Shown here: positions 1 to 11,157 of the stretch, one piece after another
Layout: each line of letters opens with the position of its first letter
Position numbering within the stretch: position 1 is the stretch's first letter
Source of the DNA: Hysterium pulicare CBS 123377
Lineage: Eukaryota > Ascomycota > Dothideomycetes > Hysteriales > Hysteriaceae
Assembly: GCA_000467715.1 (NCBI GenBank)
Contig: AJFK01000847.1
Span: forward strand, 1 to 44,844
Direction of reading: 5' to 3'
Length of the DNA: 44,844 nucleotides
Translations under genes and position numbers: made by a program
The notes under the pieces: model-generated
What the model was told of the DNA's origin: nothing
Database searches by the model: none
What the model saw: the letters and a program-made list of their open reading frames with translations, nothing else

Positions 1-782
1 TGCTGGGGCGAGACGGAACGGGAGAGGAATTTGGTTGTGCCGTTTTGACGTTCGAGGCGGATTTGTGAGGGCGACTTGAATCCCTTATGAAATGGCAGTG
101 GATTGTACCAGAATATATACAGTTGCAGCGAGTGACTGTTCACTTGGAGTGGGTTGGGGTGCCGCTGTGTTGGCGCTTCTCGATGCAGGTGGCCTTCTGG
201 TTGGCGCTCGAGAACTCTGCTGGAGACGTGGGGCGGCATCGGCGGCGGCTGTTTGGCGCCTGACCTCGCGCCTCGACCGCATTTTCCAACACCACGAACC
301 CCATCATGAAACATTCACCAACGCGTTATTTTTGGCAAGTTCCTTCGTCAGCTGCTTCGCTCGGATGTTGTGAAGCATCAATCTGCACATGTAGTGGGCA
401 ATTTCCCATTCCTCAATCCAGGGCTTTATATACCTACAGACGGGTGTCAATCTTCCTTGAACGGTGAACTCCTTTGGCGGTTCAAGTCTGGAAAGATCCT
501 ATTCCATGCACTTTTTCCAGACTAACCCTGACGACAGCAACTTGCTTAATGCCTTCCCAGAGTCTGAATCGGCTTTGGAGACTGGTAGTGAATCAGGTGG
601 CAGGCGACGACCCATGGCGGAAACGCTTTGTTGACAGTCGCACTTATCGTTGCCCGGAAATATACTTGTGAGAAGAAGCTCTGGCAAAGGAAGGTAAAGC
701 ATGTCAAGACTGGACAACTGTCGCAACTTCCTGGTGGGCTATCAATGCTACTTCCATATCAGCATGGAGCTATCTCCTAACG
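1..782. other. No supported gene
   Basis: I see only short, overlapping open frames of fewer than 100 codons on both strands and none has a recognisable domain, splice pattern or composition. The minus frame around 85-282 is Arg/Ala/Pro-rich and could be the 5' part of a gene lying to the left of the window, but nothing decides this. Confidence 0.5.
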
Positions 783-1736
783 ATGTTTCTAACTCTCCAT
801 GTTGTTATCGCCTTGATTCCATTCACCTTTCGATGTCCGCTTAGCGCCAGTCCGATATCACCGTTCGCTTCATTTCATAACTTTCACGCTTCTACAATTT
901 TTACCATCATGTCTCCCTCGTGTACCATCACGTCTTCCTCCTGTGCCACCGCATCTTCCTCCTGCACCAGTTTGTCTTCTTCCTGGAGTACAAGTCGACT
1001 AGAAAAGGAGAGAATATTTCAGCAAACCATCAGGCGCTGGCAGCTTGGGCGCAACCCTTATCAGAGAAGATCTCTCCTGGTGGAAGATACTCACCACAAG
1101 CTGTGCACAAGCTCACTTCACAAAGCAATGCTTGACGGATTGCGAGACAGCCGGACAACTCATGGTGACTACGGTGTTGATGAAACGATATGGTATCCCA
1201 ACCGGCCTCAACGCAACACATTTCCAGAGTCGAAACGGTCCGACCCTAACGAAGCGTGTAATCATGCCGCGAGTGTTGATGACAAACTCCCTAAACTCGC
1301 TTTGGAGAAACTCTTTCAAGACGATGAATATCCCAGGTTGCGTGGTGGGGATGCGCACCATCTTCGACGGCGATTGAGGAGTCTTTTGTCGCTCGACCAT
1401 GTGCAGCAACGGAGACATACGATCGGGTCAGCCCCGTTGCCGAACCTGCATTTTGGTACATCTCTCTTGCGATCCCCATCAATTTCCATGTACTTAGACC
1501 CAGCCTCCACAACGGATGGCAACCGGCCATTACCTCCAACATCTGTCGAATCATTACCGCGGAACCATATCTTTTGGCGTAGGAGAAGGGCACGAAAGGT
1601 TCATCGGAAACTTATACAGGAAAGCGTGAGGGTAGCCGACGAACTTCAGACTCTTCTTGGGCGGCTTGCTCTCGAAGAGGCGGAGCTAAACTTCGTCGAG
1701 GGGATGCGATACTTCCATTCGATCGTTGGACCCTGA
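783..1736 (+). CDS. Hypothetical ORF, 317 codons, uncertain
   Basis: A single ATG-started frame of 317 codons. The N-terminal 20 or so residues are hydrophobic (MFLTLHVVIALIPF) and are followed by a Ser/Cys/Thr-rich stretch (residues about 44-70). The remainder is Arg/Leu-rich without a domain I recognise. Other frames on both strands stay open through the same stretch, so length alone is weak evidence of coding. No flanking splice sites or partner gene help. It may be a shadow of a decayed gene. Confidence 0.25.
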   Translation: MFLTLHVVIALIPFTFRCPLSASPISPFASFHNFHASTIFTIMSPSCTITSSSCATASSSCTSLSSSWSTSRLEKERIFQQTIRRWQLGRNPYQRRSLLVEDTHHKLCTSSLHKAMLDGLRDSRTTHGDYGVDETIWYPNRPQRNTFPESKRSDPNEACNHAASVDDKLPKLALEKLFQDDEYPRLRGGDAHHLRRRLRSLLSLDHVQQRRHTIGSAPLPNLHFGTSLLRSPSISMYLDPASTTDGNRPLPPTSVESLPRNHIFWRRRRARKVHRKLIQESVRVADELQTLLGRLALEEAELNFVEGMRYFHSIVGP

Positions 1737-2706
1737 GCTTAAGCTCGTGGGAAGGATGCAGGCAATACAGAGAGGACGGAGCCAAGAGGGAGAGCTCTGT
1801 TGCAAACTGATTGATCCAAAGTTGCTGTTTACGAAGCCGGACAGGGGCGAAGGCCAGGGTTCAAAGTGTCCAATGCTTCCAAGTGTTGAAGCACTGGAAT
1901 AATCCCACGATTTCTTCATCAATGGAACCAACGCTGTTCGTTAAATCTGAATCATGCCACTAAATTCAACCCCCGTGAACATTACCCAAGCTTAATGAGT
2001 GTACTAATTGTGCTGCTTGAATATTCGGATATGAGCCCATAGATGTAGAATGGTTGTACCTAGCTTTCCTGAAACTCGCCCATTCAAAACACCTAGTGAG
2101 CATCGGAATAGGGCAGTAGGCGCTCGGAATGATGCATCTCTAGTCTCGACATGGCCAGGTGATCCTTGTGTCTTATCCATGTTGTCAGCCACGTCCAGGG
2201 AAGATGCATTAGAGGGCGTTAGAGTGGCCACGGTGTATGAGGTAGGGCTGGATCGATGCGCTGTTCAGGAAAACATGCACAACATAACTTGATGCCCGAA
2301 TGTTGAACATTGGCGGATGAGTGGACGTAGCTTGCTCGCACGTGAATGTCCCATTCCGCTTTTGCGGGGACGAAGCTCCGAGCAGCGAGGCGGTCAGAAC
2401 TGAAAGTCGCTGCATTTCAAGAATGACGAACCACGAAGACAACCACCACTGACTTCTACCTCTCCGCCCCCCAACAACAACACCGTCAAGCACAAGCACA
2501 AGCTGGCCTTAGCGACCGAGAGCCGCGATGCGAACGAGACAGAAAGGGCCTGCACATAATCCCCACCTGAAGAGCTTGCCGGACTGAATATAAATTTCCC
2601 GAAAGCGGCGAATCATATCCCCTCCAACTTTGTGCAGCCTGGCAGCTTGCCTGCCCGCCAGAGTCTCTTCTCATCGATCTACTCAGCCTTTCGAATCACT
2701 AACACT
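1737..2706. other. Intergenic, upstream region of the WD40 gene
   Basis: No credible gene. The right part is the presumed promoter and 5' UTR of the WD40-protein gene that starts at 2707. It contains a TATAAA-like element (2589-2594) and pyrimidine-rich stretches. Confidence 0.5.
2589..2594 (+). promoter_or_regulatory. TATA-like element
   Basis: TATAAA lies 113 bp upstream of the ATG at 2707, a plausible core-promoter position for a fungal gene. This is a six-base match in an intergenic region and so only suggestive. Confidence 0.3.
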
Positions 2707-5700
2707 ATGATCACGAACACAGTGTACGACCGCCTGCTCCGGCGGGAGCTTGGTGATGGCCGACGCTTCTCAAAGGTCCGAGGCCTTTATGGAGACCGGA
2801 AATGGGTTCAGGATATGGACATCGTGAACGAACTAGGAGGTCACTCAGGCTGTGTAAATGCTCTAAGGTACGTTTGCTTTTCTAGGCAATTAAATCTACG
2901 TTCGAACTTCCTAGCTAATGCTTTTCTTTAGTTGGTCTCGTTCAGGCCGACTGCTTGCTTCAGGCTCCGACGATCAGCATGTTAACATCCACTCCTACCT
3001 CCCGGAATCGTCCTCGTCCCAGTTCAACCTCACGACCACAATCCTTACGGGTCACTCACAAAACATATTCTCCGTAAAGTTTATGCCATACTCGAATGAC
3101 AGGACTATTGTCACTGCAGCTGGAGATGGCGAAGTCCGAATATTCGACATTGAGCATTCAGGACACTCCGGTGCACGTTCATCATCCGCGGCGAATACAG
3201 TAAGGCCCGGCAGGGTTGAGGTAGGGCTGCACGGTTTCCAAGATGGGGTCCGACTTATGACTGAGGGAGATTCAAATGCGAAAGTCTTTAGGTCACATAG
3301 CGACAGAGTTAAGAGGATAGTAACTGAGTCATCTCCATTCTTCTTCCTGACATGTTCAGAAGATGGTGAAGTCCGCCAGTGGGACACTCGGCAACCTTCC
3401 TCGGCGTATCCTCCACCACGAGATCACTATCCACGCTGGGCTTCATCGACTACTTCTGATACCGTACCGCCACCGCTCATTTCATACAAGCAGTATCATT
3501 TGGACCTCAACACCATCTCTTGTTCTCCTAGCCAGCCGCATTATATAGCACTTGGTGGCGCCCACCTCCATTGTTTCCTCCATGACCGGAGAATGCTCGG
3601 TAGGGACAGACTGGCTGAAAGGGGTGCACACCTTTCGTCTCCAGACAGTTGGAGTGATCAGGACGATGAACTCATGGGACAAGCTACGCAGTGCGTCCGC
3701 AAATTCGCGCCCAACGGCCAGAAGCGCATGCGACGAACTGACAATGGTCATATTACTGCTTGTAAGATTAGTGACGCGAACCCCAATGAAATCATTGTGA
3801 GCTGGTCCGGCGAATGGATCTACAGTTTTGATCTACTACGTAGCCCGGATGCTGGCGAAGAGAACGAAGAACAGGCCACCAACATGAGCAATGGTTCCGG
3901 GGGAGCCAAAGTTAAAGAATCAAAAATGCGTAAGCGTAAACGACTGATATCTGGTTCCACGACCTCTCAAGAGGGTTTGGACAGAGCAAGCTCTCGACAA
4001 CGTACAGAGAGCAGCCGAGGCTCGGAGTCTAGGGAGCGGATGGCTCTAATGGTTCAGTACGAGAATGGGCAAAGCGAAGAGATCCCTATTGAACCCTCCT
4101 CTTCTAGATCGCGCAGTCCGCTATCCGAACTCAGAGAATCCATTCTCTCTGACTCAGAACGACAGAGTTATCGAATTGCAAAAGCCACGGTGAAACTACG
4201 AAAATCTATGTTCACGTTAAGTCAGCCGAAGAGGACATCTACCCCAGATCCAACGGGGCATGTTACGTCGTTTACATCTGTTCTTGGATTTTCCGCCTCG
4301 ATTCTCCCGGAGATGGATGAGATTGCGCGAACATGGCGCTACCCTATCAATCCAAATGAAGTAGATGTTGCTTTCCAACGAAGACTCCGTGAAAATCGCG
4401 GAGCATCTAGACGCTTTGTCCAAGCTTCTGGCACACTTGCTAGAGTGCTGGGCGGTAAACTGAGAACTGGTGGCAACTCCGACGCTCTCACTTCGCAATA
4501 CTTTACCTCAATTCAACCTGCGCCTAGTGAATTGCCTCTGCAACGCAATGAACAATTTGGGTATGACTTTCTCAAGGCCATTCTGCTCTGGCTGGATAGT
4601 GGTATTGGAGCTTTGCTGGACGGCTTCACGAGTTCATCTCGTCCAAGCTCTCGCTTGCCGATTGAGAAAGACTCCAGTGTTGATGCGGTTGAGGACGTTC
4701 TCATTCCATATCTCCTCCGGCTCGCAAGCGACGATCCAATCATGGATGTAGACGCTTCGCGTTTTGAAATCGATGAAAATCGAGTTGTCTTTTCCTCGGA
4801 GCAGGCCGCCGTAATCGCTTTTGCAAGTGCATTGAAGATGCCTTTTGAGGACTTATCCAGTGCTGTCGTCCCTGCTCCAAGCTCGGACCAGGGAATTCCC
4901 AACCCGGGCAACGTTCACGCTCAGGACCGGAGGACGGCGCTTAGATATTGGGCATTCCGGGTCGGAAGAGGTGTGCTCATGAATGCTGGTAAGGGAGTCA
5001 ATTTTGCATTTGTGGATCGCTCCTTTGGTGGTATAGGTAAGGGGGATGCTGTTACCATGGCTGAAGAACGAGCGTTGAGAGCGAGACAAGAAGATATTGA
5101 CCCAAATGAGGAAGATGATGTGGTTGTCAATGCAGAATTAGTGAGCAGATCATGGGCAGAACTCGACGCTCAGAGAGAAGGCGAAATGGCGAGTGCGTCT
5201 GTCGAAGCCCCTGAACCAGATCGGTTGAGTGGAGGCAATGCGCCACTCACACCTCATCCGGAGCACTCCACCGTCATTTCTGATGATGAGGATGACTCAG
5301 ACGGTGATATTGATCCTGAAGATCTAGACGACGACGAGGACGAAGCCTCCGAGGATGGGGATGAGGGTACGGGCCCGGGAGCCCGTCTTCTGTGGCGCTC
5401 AGCTTTCGACCGCAGTAGATTTCGCGAGCGTGTAGAGTCAGACATACCGTGTTCACCACATACCAGACTATACCGTGGACACTGTAATGTCAAAACCGTC
5501 AAAGACGTCAATTTCTTTGGGTTACAAGATGAATATGTTGTTAGTGGTAGCGACTCTGGCCATGTCTTCATCTGGGACAGGGAGACAACCCAACTAGTCA
5601 ACATCCTTGAGGGCGATGGAGAAGTTGTCAACGTGGTCCAGGGTAAGTCTCCTGAATCATCGAGACTTTAAAATAACTTAGATCATTAATCACTTGCAGG

Positions 5701-6325
5701 CCATCCTTACGAGCCCATGCTCGCGGTCTCGGGCATTGACCATACCATTAAAGTCTTCTCACCTGATACTCGAGCACGTCAGAATGCGCGCCAAGGCGTT
5801 GGTATTCGCCCCTCTGATCCAGCGACCTTCTCCTCACTCGGCTGGAGTCGTTCAAGACGCCGTCATCAACCCTCCGCTAATCTATCTGAACCCGCGGTGC
5901 CTCAAAGTCGGGAGGATGAGGATAGCGAGAATGAGGACTCTGAGGAGCATATTGGACCTAATGGGCTCAGTAGCCGGAAACGCATGCATTTGGAGTACCA
6001 AATCACTAGCCAGAATGATGTGGATCGCAAAGGCGGAAGTAGGGACGCTTTCATCACAGTAAGTAATGCCGAGATTTTGCAACTATTTGCTGTTCTTTCA
6101 AATCAAACAACAATCTCGTAAACTAGAGTCTCTTCTAATGCATTTTGTTTCTTTCGTTGCAGAGGACGATGCTTGCTCAATTGGCGGAACGTTTTCACGC
6201 AAGTCAAGATGGAGATGGGGACGTGGAGAGCAATGGGCCAATTATGATTAGTGACGATTGCACCGTGAGTAATTACTTCTCCTTTGCTCAAATCAAACAT
6301 ACTCAATATGGAACAGGTTATGTGA
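2707..6325 (+). CDS. WD40-repeat protein, DCAF6/DCAF8-like (CUL4-DDB1 substrate receptor family)
   Basis: Five exons: 2707-2867, 2932-5642, 5700-6058, 6163-6264, 6317-6325. Every junction is GT-AG and the sum is 3,342 nt, giving 1,113 aa. The N-terminus has WD40 units (HSGCVNALSWSRSGRLLASGSDD; second unit at GHSQNIFSVKFMPYSNDRTI; third at HSDRVKRIVTESSPFFFLTC). A WDTR motif near residue 205 in EDGEVRQWDTR matches the DDB1-binding DWD box. A long charged, disordered middle follows, with an acidic run encoded at about 5275-5370. The last WD units are in LYRGHCNVKTVKDVNFFG and HPYEPMLAVSGIDHTIKVF. This split of N-terminal and C-terminal WD units around a large insert is typical of DCAF6 (NRIP) relatives. 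The family recruits substrates to the CUL4-DDB1 ubiquitin ligase; that role here is inferred. The last exon encodes only Val-Met-stop. It converges on DPM2 on the other strand. Confidence 0.85.
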
Positions 6326-6639
6326 TGATCATCATCACCATTGGCAAGAAATGAGCATACCAAGGATTTAACGGAAATTTGCATGGGGGGCGTTGGAAGC
6401 AGATATAACTATGATATCGAGTGTGCCATGAAAGTTTGCATGATGGATCAAAACGTTAATTATATTCAATGGACGTTCTGGTCCTACGAGTACTCAACGC
6501 CTATATCAACTAGACTGATGCTCTGTGACATACTCTCTTTGACAGTCTTGATCGTACAATACATGAGCCTCCGCTCAATGTGTCGTTATTACCATTTGTG
6601 AATATCCTGCACGTCCAAAAGCAACGCCTATAGTTCAGC
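6326..6639. other. Shared 3' region of convergent genes
   Basis: About 314 bp between the stop codons of the WD40 gene (+) and DPM2 (-). It should hold both 3' UTRs; no gene is seen. Confidence 0.5.
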
Positions 6640-7065
6640 TCAATTTGCCTTTTTCGCTTTGGCTTTTGAGGCCTTCTTCCGATTACTTCTTATCATGACC
6701 ACGGATAGGAAGCTGCCCACAACGGTAGTGAAGAGGAGAATGAGGATAACTGGTATACGGATCGCCCAGACGCGTGGTGGAAAGAGGCTGTGGAGAGGGT
6801 GGTCGTCATCGACAAAGGGCTGGCGAGAAAAGTCAGTTGGTGTTAATTACGAAGGTTCAAAAGGAGCATTATGGGAGTCGACGAGAGACTCCTGAGCTGG
6901 GAAGACTAAGCGAGGAAGTAATACCATGAAGAGAGTCCAAATAGTGTAATATAGAAAGACGGCGGATGCTCCGACGAGCATGGTGAGGCCAACAAGGCGG
7001 TCCAGCTGAAAAGTCAATTAGTAACAGCATCACTCTGATAAATATTGCAGTCATGAGCATACCAT
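6640..7065 (-). CDS. DPM2: Dolichol-phosphate mannosyltransferase subunit 2 (DPM2)
   Basis: Three coding exons on the minus strand: 7063-7065 (the ATG alone), 6925-7005 and 6640-6819. They join in phase 0 to give 87 aa, the usual DPM2 size. The protein begins M-LDRLVGLTMLVGASAVFLYY and has two membrane helices (about residues 5-28 and 45-67). Between them lies the conserved luminal/loop segment PFVDDDHPLHSLFPPRVWAI, and a Lys-rich tail (KKASKAKAKKAN) ends it. DPM2 is an ER-membrane partner that stabilises and stimulates the DPM1 catalytic subunit, which makes dolichol-phosphate-mannose for N-glycans, O-mannosylation and GPI anchors. The donor GTATGC directly follows ATG and the acceptor is TTTCAG. 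No longer upstream start restores a better N-terminus, and the family starts with MLD-like residues, so the one-codon exon is favoured. It diverges from CWC22. Confidence 0.88.
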
Positions 7066-7377
7066 ATTGAAGAGGGCGACTGAATGAGGGACGTGAAACT
7101 GATTCTGGCAGAGAAAATGCTGTCGACGACGGTGAAGGAAGCTTGTGGTGCTGAGGACAGGTAGGGGTGGTCCAGCCACCTCCGAACAGTTTCGCCGCCT
7201 CCGAAAGCTCCTCTCTAAACTTTCTTCAAGAACTTATCAACCTGCTCTCCTGCCACTCACTCCGTTATAACCAACGGTGTTAGCCGCCGATCTCGACACG
7301 AAACAAACCACCAGATCACCGATACTGTAGACTTCGAGTTTACTCTTGTGAAAGACCGGCGAAGCATATTCGTCGCC
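7066..7377. promoter_or_regulatory. Divergent promoter region between DPM2 and CWC22
   Basis: 312 bp separate the two start codons on opposite strands, so both promoters and 5' UTRs must lie here. I see no TATA box or clear factor site. Sharing of elements is inferred from spacing only. Confidence 0.55.
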
Positions 7378-9816
7378 ATGATGGAGGTCGCATCCGCCGT
7401 CCGCATCCCGTCTCCAGAACCCGAACCGTACCGGAAGCGCGATCGCTCGCCATCAGAGCCGGGGCCTTCGAAACGCTTTCGTGGCCGCTATGAACGGGAT
7501 GATGATGATGACCATCCTACGGAGCGCGTAAGGGAGCCTGTGCGTGAACCTGTTCGCCAAAAAGAAAATGGGATTAAACCGGATCCTGCAGACGATGACC
7601 CTCGGTTCAAGATGATCCAAAATGCATTCAGCGCGACCAGGAAAGCTCCCATAGATGACTCCAAGACTCGCGCAGGTGGAGCCTACATCCCTCCCGCCCG
7701 GCTGCGAGCCATGCAAGCCGCCATCACAGACAAGACGAGCCCGGAGTACCAGCGCATGGCTTGGGAAGCTTTGAAAAAATCAATACAGGGCATGATCAAC
7801 AAGTGCAATGTGGCGAATATCAAGATGATTGTTCCAGAGCTTTTTGGAGAAAATCTCGTTCGTGGTCGCGGCTTGTTCTGCAGGTCTATCATGAAGGCAC
7901 AAGCTGCCAGTTTACCGTTCACACCTATCTACGCCGCTATGGTCGCAATCGTCAACACCAAGCTCCCGCAATGTGGCGACCTTCTAGTCCGGCGCCTCAT
8001 CATCCAGTTCAGGAAAGCCTTCAAGAGAAATGATAAGGCCGTCGCTGTGGCATCTTCGACCTTTCTCGCACACCTTGCAAACCAACAAGTTATGCACGAG
8101 ACTACCATTGGACAGATACTGCTACTATTGCTCTACAAGCCCACCGATGACAGCGTAGAGATAGCGGTGGGAATCACAAGAGAAGTTGGGCAGTTTCTCG
8201 AAGAGATGAACCCTCCTATGGCGAATATTATTTTCGATCAGTTCAGGAGCATCTTGCACGAAGCGGACATTGACAAGAGAACACAGTACATGGTCGAGGT
8301 TTTGTTTCAGGTCAGGAAGGACAAATACAAGGACAACCCAGCGATCAAAGAGGAGCTTGATCTTGTTGAGGAGGAAGACCAAATCACTCATCGGGTGGGT
8401 CTGGACGACGAATTCACTGTCGAAGACGGTCTCAACATCTTCAAAGTTGACCCAGAATATGAGAACAACGAGGAAGCTTACAAGAAATTGAAGGCGGAGA
8501 TTCTTGGCGAAGCGGAAGGTAGCGACGAGGATGAATACACAGATGACTCATCAGAGGATGAAGAACAGAAGGAGGAACGGGCCCTAGAGATCAAGGACCA
8601 GACGAACGCTGATCTGGTTAACTTGCGACGAACAATATACTTAACCATCAAGAGCAGCGGAGGTTTCGAAGAATGTTGCCATAAACTTATGCGCATCAAC
8701 CTTCCCGTCGGACAAGAAAAGGAGCTCACGTCAATGGTTATCGAATGCGCCAGTCAAGAAAGGACATACGAGAAATTCTATGGCATGATCGGCGAGCGGT
8801 TCTGCAAGCTGAATCGTATGTGGTGCGACCTCTTCGAGAACAATTTCGCAGATTATTACGACACTATCCACCGCTATGAAACGAACCGCCTCCGGATCAT
8901 CGCGCAGTTCTTTGCGCATTTACTTGCATCAAATGGTATCGGATGGCATGTGCTGCTGTGCATCCGCATCAACGAGGAAGACACTACATCGAGTTCCCGT
9001 ATCTTCGTCAAAATTCTCTTCGAAGAGCTTATGCAGTCGTTGGGTCAGAAAACTCTCGTTGAGCGGTTGAAGGATCCCATGCTGCAGGAAAGTCTTGTTG
9101 GTATCTTCCCCAAAGATGACCAAAAGAACACTCGTTTCTCTATCAATTTCTTCACAGCCATCGGCATGGGTGTTCTTACGGAGGATATGCGTGAGTACCT
9201 CAAAAATAATGCACCGAAGCCAGCACCACTCCCAGAGCCAGAGAGCGAGTCGGAATCAGAGAGTGTATCATCCTACTCTTCATACTCTAGCCGTTCGCGC
9301 TCACGGTCGCTCTCTCGTACTCCACCCCGCCGCCGTCTTCCATCTCGTTCTCCCTCTCGATCCAAGTCTCCTGCTCCTCGGAGACGCCGCAGGCCCTCCT
9401 ATTCTGTCTCACGCTCTCCGTCCCCTGCATCTCGCCGGCGCCGGTACTCGTCGACCCGTTCGCCTTCCCCGCCTCCGCGTAGACGAAACCGCAGCCCTTC
9501 TGAATCCCTGTCGCGATCACCACCTCCGCGACGACGACGTTATTCAACAAGTCCATCACGCTCTCCTTCACCTCCACCACGCCGTCGTCGACAATCAACT
9601 ACTCCACCGCGTGAACGGAGACCTTCCCCGTCTCCTGCTCCTCGTCGCCGTAGTCCCCCTCGTCGACGACAACCGTCTACCAAATCGCCATCTCCACCTC
9701 CTCGCCGCGGTCGATACGAGTCAGACGCACCGGCTCGTTCTCCGCCACGTCGCAGGCGTACCTCTTCTTCTGCTTCGGCCTCGCCTCGCCCAAGGAGAAG
9801 GCGGAGTGAAACGTAG
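7378..9816 (+). CDS. CWC22: Pre-mRNA-splicing factor CWC22
   Basis: Intronless, 812 aa from the first ATG of an ATG-ATG pair (the second is at 7381); the frame extends further upstream only through a GTG. Residues about 124-345 form the MIF4G (HEAT) domain (motifs GLFCRSIMKAQAASLPFTPI and YAAMVAIVNTKLPQ), and an acidic linker (SDEDEYTDDSSEDEEQKEE) follows. The MA3 domain, about residues 412-560, has the family hallmarks ASQERTYEKFYGMIGERFCK and TTSSSRIFVKILFEEL. The C-terminal 190 residues are an RS/RP-rich tail with many SPSR and PPRRR blocks. CWC22 joins the Prp19-associated spliceosome, is needed for the first catalytic step, and in animals recruits eIF4A3 for exon-junction-complex deposition. 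The long RS tail is more like animal and filamentous-fungal versions than budding yeast. Confidence 0.93.
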   Translation: MMEVASAVRIPSPEPEPYRKRDRSPSEPGPSKRFRGRYERDDDDDHPTERVREPVREPVRQKENGIKPDPADDDPRFKMIQNAFSATRKAPIDDSKTRAGGAYIPPARLRAMQAAITDKTSPEYQRMAWEALKKSIQGMINKCNVANIKMIVPELFGENLVRGRGLFCRSIMKAQAASLPFTPIYAAMVAIVNTKLPQCGDLLVRRLIIQFRKAFKRNDKAVAVASSTFLAHLANQQVMHETTIGQILLLLLYKPTDDSVEIAVGITREVGQFLEEMNPPMANIIFDQFRSILHEADIDKRTQYMVEVLFQVRKDKYKDNPAIKEELDLVEEEDQITHRVGLDDEFTVEDGLNIFKVDPEYENNEEAYKKLKAEILGEAEGSDEDEYTDDSSEDEEQKEERALEIKDQTNADLVNLRRTIYLTIKSSGGFEECCHKLMRINLPVGQEKELTSMVIECASQERTYEKFYGMIGERFCKLNRMWCDLFENNFADYYDTIHRYETNRLRIIAQFFAHLLASNGIGWHVLLCIRINEEDTTSSSRIFVKILFEELMQSLGQKTLVERLKDPMLQESLVGIFPKDDQKNTRFSINFFTAIGMGVLTEDMREYLKNNAPKPAPLPEPESESESESVSSYSSYSSRSRSRSLSRTPPRRRLPSRSPSRSKSPAPRRRRRPSYSVSRSPSPASRRRRYSSTRSPSPPPRRRNRSPSESLSRSPPPRRRRYSTSPSRSPSPPPRRRRQSTTPPRERRPSPSPAPRRRSPPRRRQPSTKSPSPPPRRGRYESDAPARSPPRRRRTSSSASASPRPRRRRSET

Positions 9817-10383
9817 GCGTGATGAAGATGATATTGGGGGAAGATTCAGAGTTCATAGGACTTAGGATCGGAGGACGGGGTTAATATGACAATTTGCTCA
9901 GTGCAATTTTGAGTTGGTCCATTTGGGTCAATATATCTGAGTCAGTTAAGGAATGGAAGTTGGGGGTGCTGGGATGTATCATAATTTTAAAAAATTGACT
10001 CAGAACGTGGAAAATCCATTTACTTCAGTTCAAAGTATCTCACAGTATCTCAAAGACCTTCAAAATATTTCATTTGACGGATATGTTGGTGGCAACAATG
10101 GTTGATTTCAACGGGACGAGTGTTCTCTTAGCAATAGAAACGCTACACCAGCGTATACAGTAAGCTATCCCACCGTTCCATAATTGAATATGACCTTCAC
10201 ATCAACTTGACATCCTCATTTCCCACCCAGCTTCCAACTGCCAAAGCCAAGTCTGGGTGGAAGCAAACGAAATCCGTATCAGTCAAACCAATACCCAAGC
10301 CAAAAGATCCGTCCATCAACACCGCAAACTCCTTCGTCAGCAACTGTCTAGACCATATTCACCAAACAAACTCCCCGTACGCA
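9817..10383. other. Intergenic
   Basis: AT-rich just downstream of CWC22 (about 9970-10010), with short repeats of AGTATCTCA near 10025-10050. Convergent with the small minus-strand gene. No gene seen. Confidence 0.4.
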
Positions 10384-10734
10384 TCATCCATCCACCCCCT
10401 CCCCGGTCTCCTTCTCTCCCTCCTCAGCGACTTTCTTCACCTTCCCTTTCAACTTCGTCTTCTCCTTCTTATCCGACTTCCCGCCCTTCGAAACCCTCCC
10501 CTTGCGCACCTTCTCTCCTCCTTTCTTCCTCCGCGGTTTCTTTTTTGTCGTGGGTGGTGCTGGTGGTTGGGGAGACGAGGGCGGACGAATGCCGAAGCGC
10601 GCGTCGACAGCTATTTTGATGGCGTGGGCGCCGTGGTAGTCGCCTGCGCGGAGGGCGAGCATGAAAGCGGTTTGTTCGGGTTCGGTGGCGGAGTGGTGCA
10701 GCTGGAGGGACTCTTTCGAGATTGGAGAGGACAT
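10384..10734 (-). CDS. Small basic hypothetical protein, 116 aa
   Basis: Single exon with an ATG start in MSSPISKESLQLHHSATE. The N-terminal half (EQTAFMLALRAGDYHGAHAI, then KIAVDARFGIRPP) looks like a compact folded segment. After residue about 58 a Pro hinge leads to a Lys/Arg-rich low-complexity tail (KKKPRRKKGGEKVRKGR, KKEKTKLKGKVKK), likely nucleic-acid or nucleolus associated by composition only. I do not recognise the family. The plus-strand frame over the same bases is a Pro/Leu-rich shadow. It converges with CWC22. Confidence 0.5.
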   Translation of the reverse strand: MSSPISKESLQLHHSATEPEQTAFMLALRAGDYHGAHAIKIAVDARFGIRPPSSPQPPAPPTTKKKPRRKKGGEKVRKGRVSKGGKSDKKEKTKLKGKVKKVAEEGEKETGEGVDG

Positions 10735-11127
10735 TTTCGAGAGTGTAGTTGTGGTAAGGATGGCCTTTGATTTAAGAAGATGGGTCTGCTTAGAGGAGGC
10801 GTATTCGAATGTGGGCTTTGGGGTTTGAGATGATTTGGTGGTGCACGGGAGTGGATGTTGCTGTACTCTGTCGGGTTAAAGATGGCGGAGGGAGCGGTTT
10901 ATGGTTGTTTTCAGTGGTGGATTTTCACTCATGTGTGAGGTTAAGTCTGCTTCACTGAATATTATGGTGGATTTGTCTATGTAGGTTAAAAACAGTTTAC
11001 TAAATGGAGTAGGTACTATTAGCATGTTCGTGGTTACCGAAACAGTACAATTAGCAAAAAGTTGACACATTCAGCCTCCTAGCAACTTATTAAGATACAA
11101 TAGAAGCATCAAAGAAAGTGGATAGAT
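10735..11127. other. Intergenic, AT-rich towards the tRNA
   Basis: No gene. Composition becomes AT-rich after about 10920, and the region ends in the T tracts (minus strand) that follow the tRNA-Asp-like gene. Confidence 0.4.
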
Positions 11128-11145
11128 AAAAAAAAGCCAAAAAAA
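11128..11145 (-). terminator. Two T tracts 3' of the tRNA-Asp-like gene (Pol III type)
   Basis: On the minus strand, 13 nt after the discriminator base, there is a run of 7 T (11145-11139), then GGC, then 8 T (11135-11128). Pol III terminates at such T runs. Corresponding T tracts follow the two other 3'-complete copies in this window. Confidence 0.65.
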
Positions 11146-11157
11146 TTTTTGATGTAA

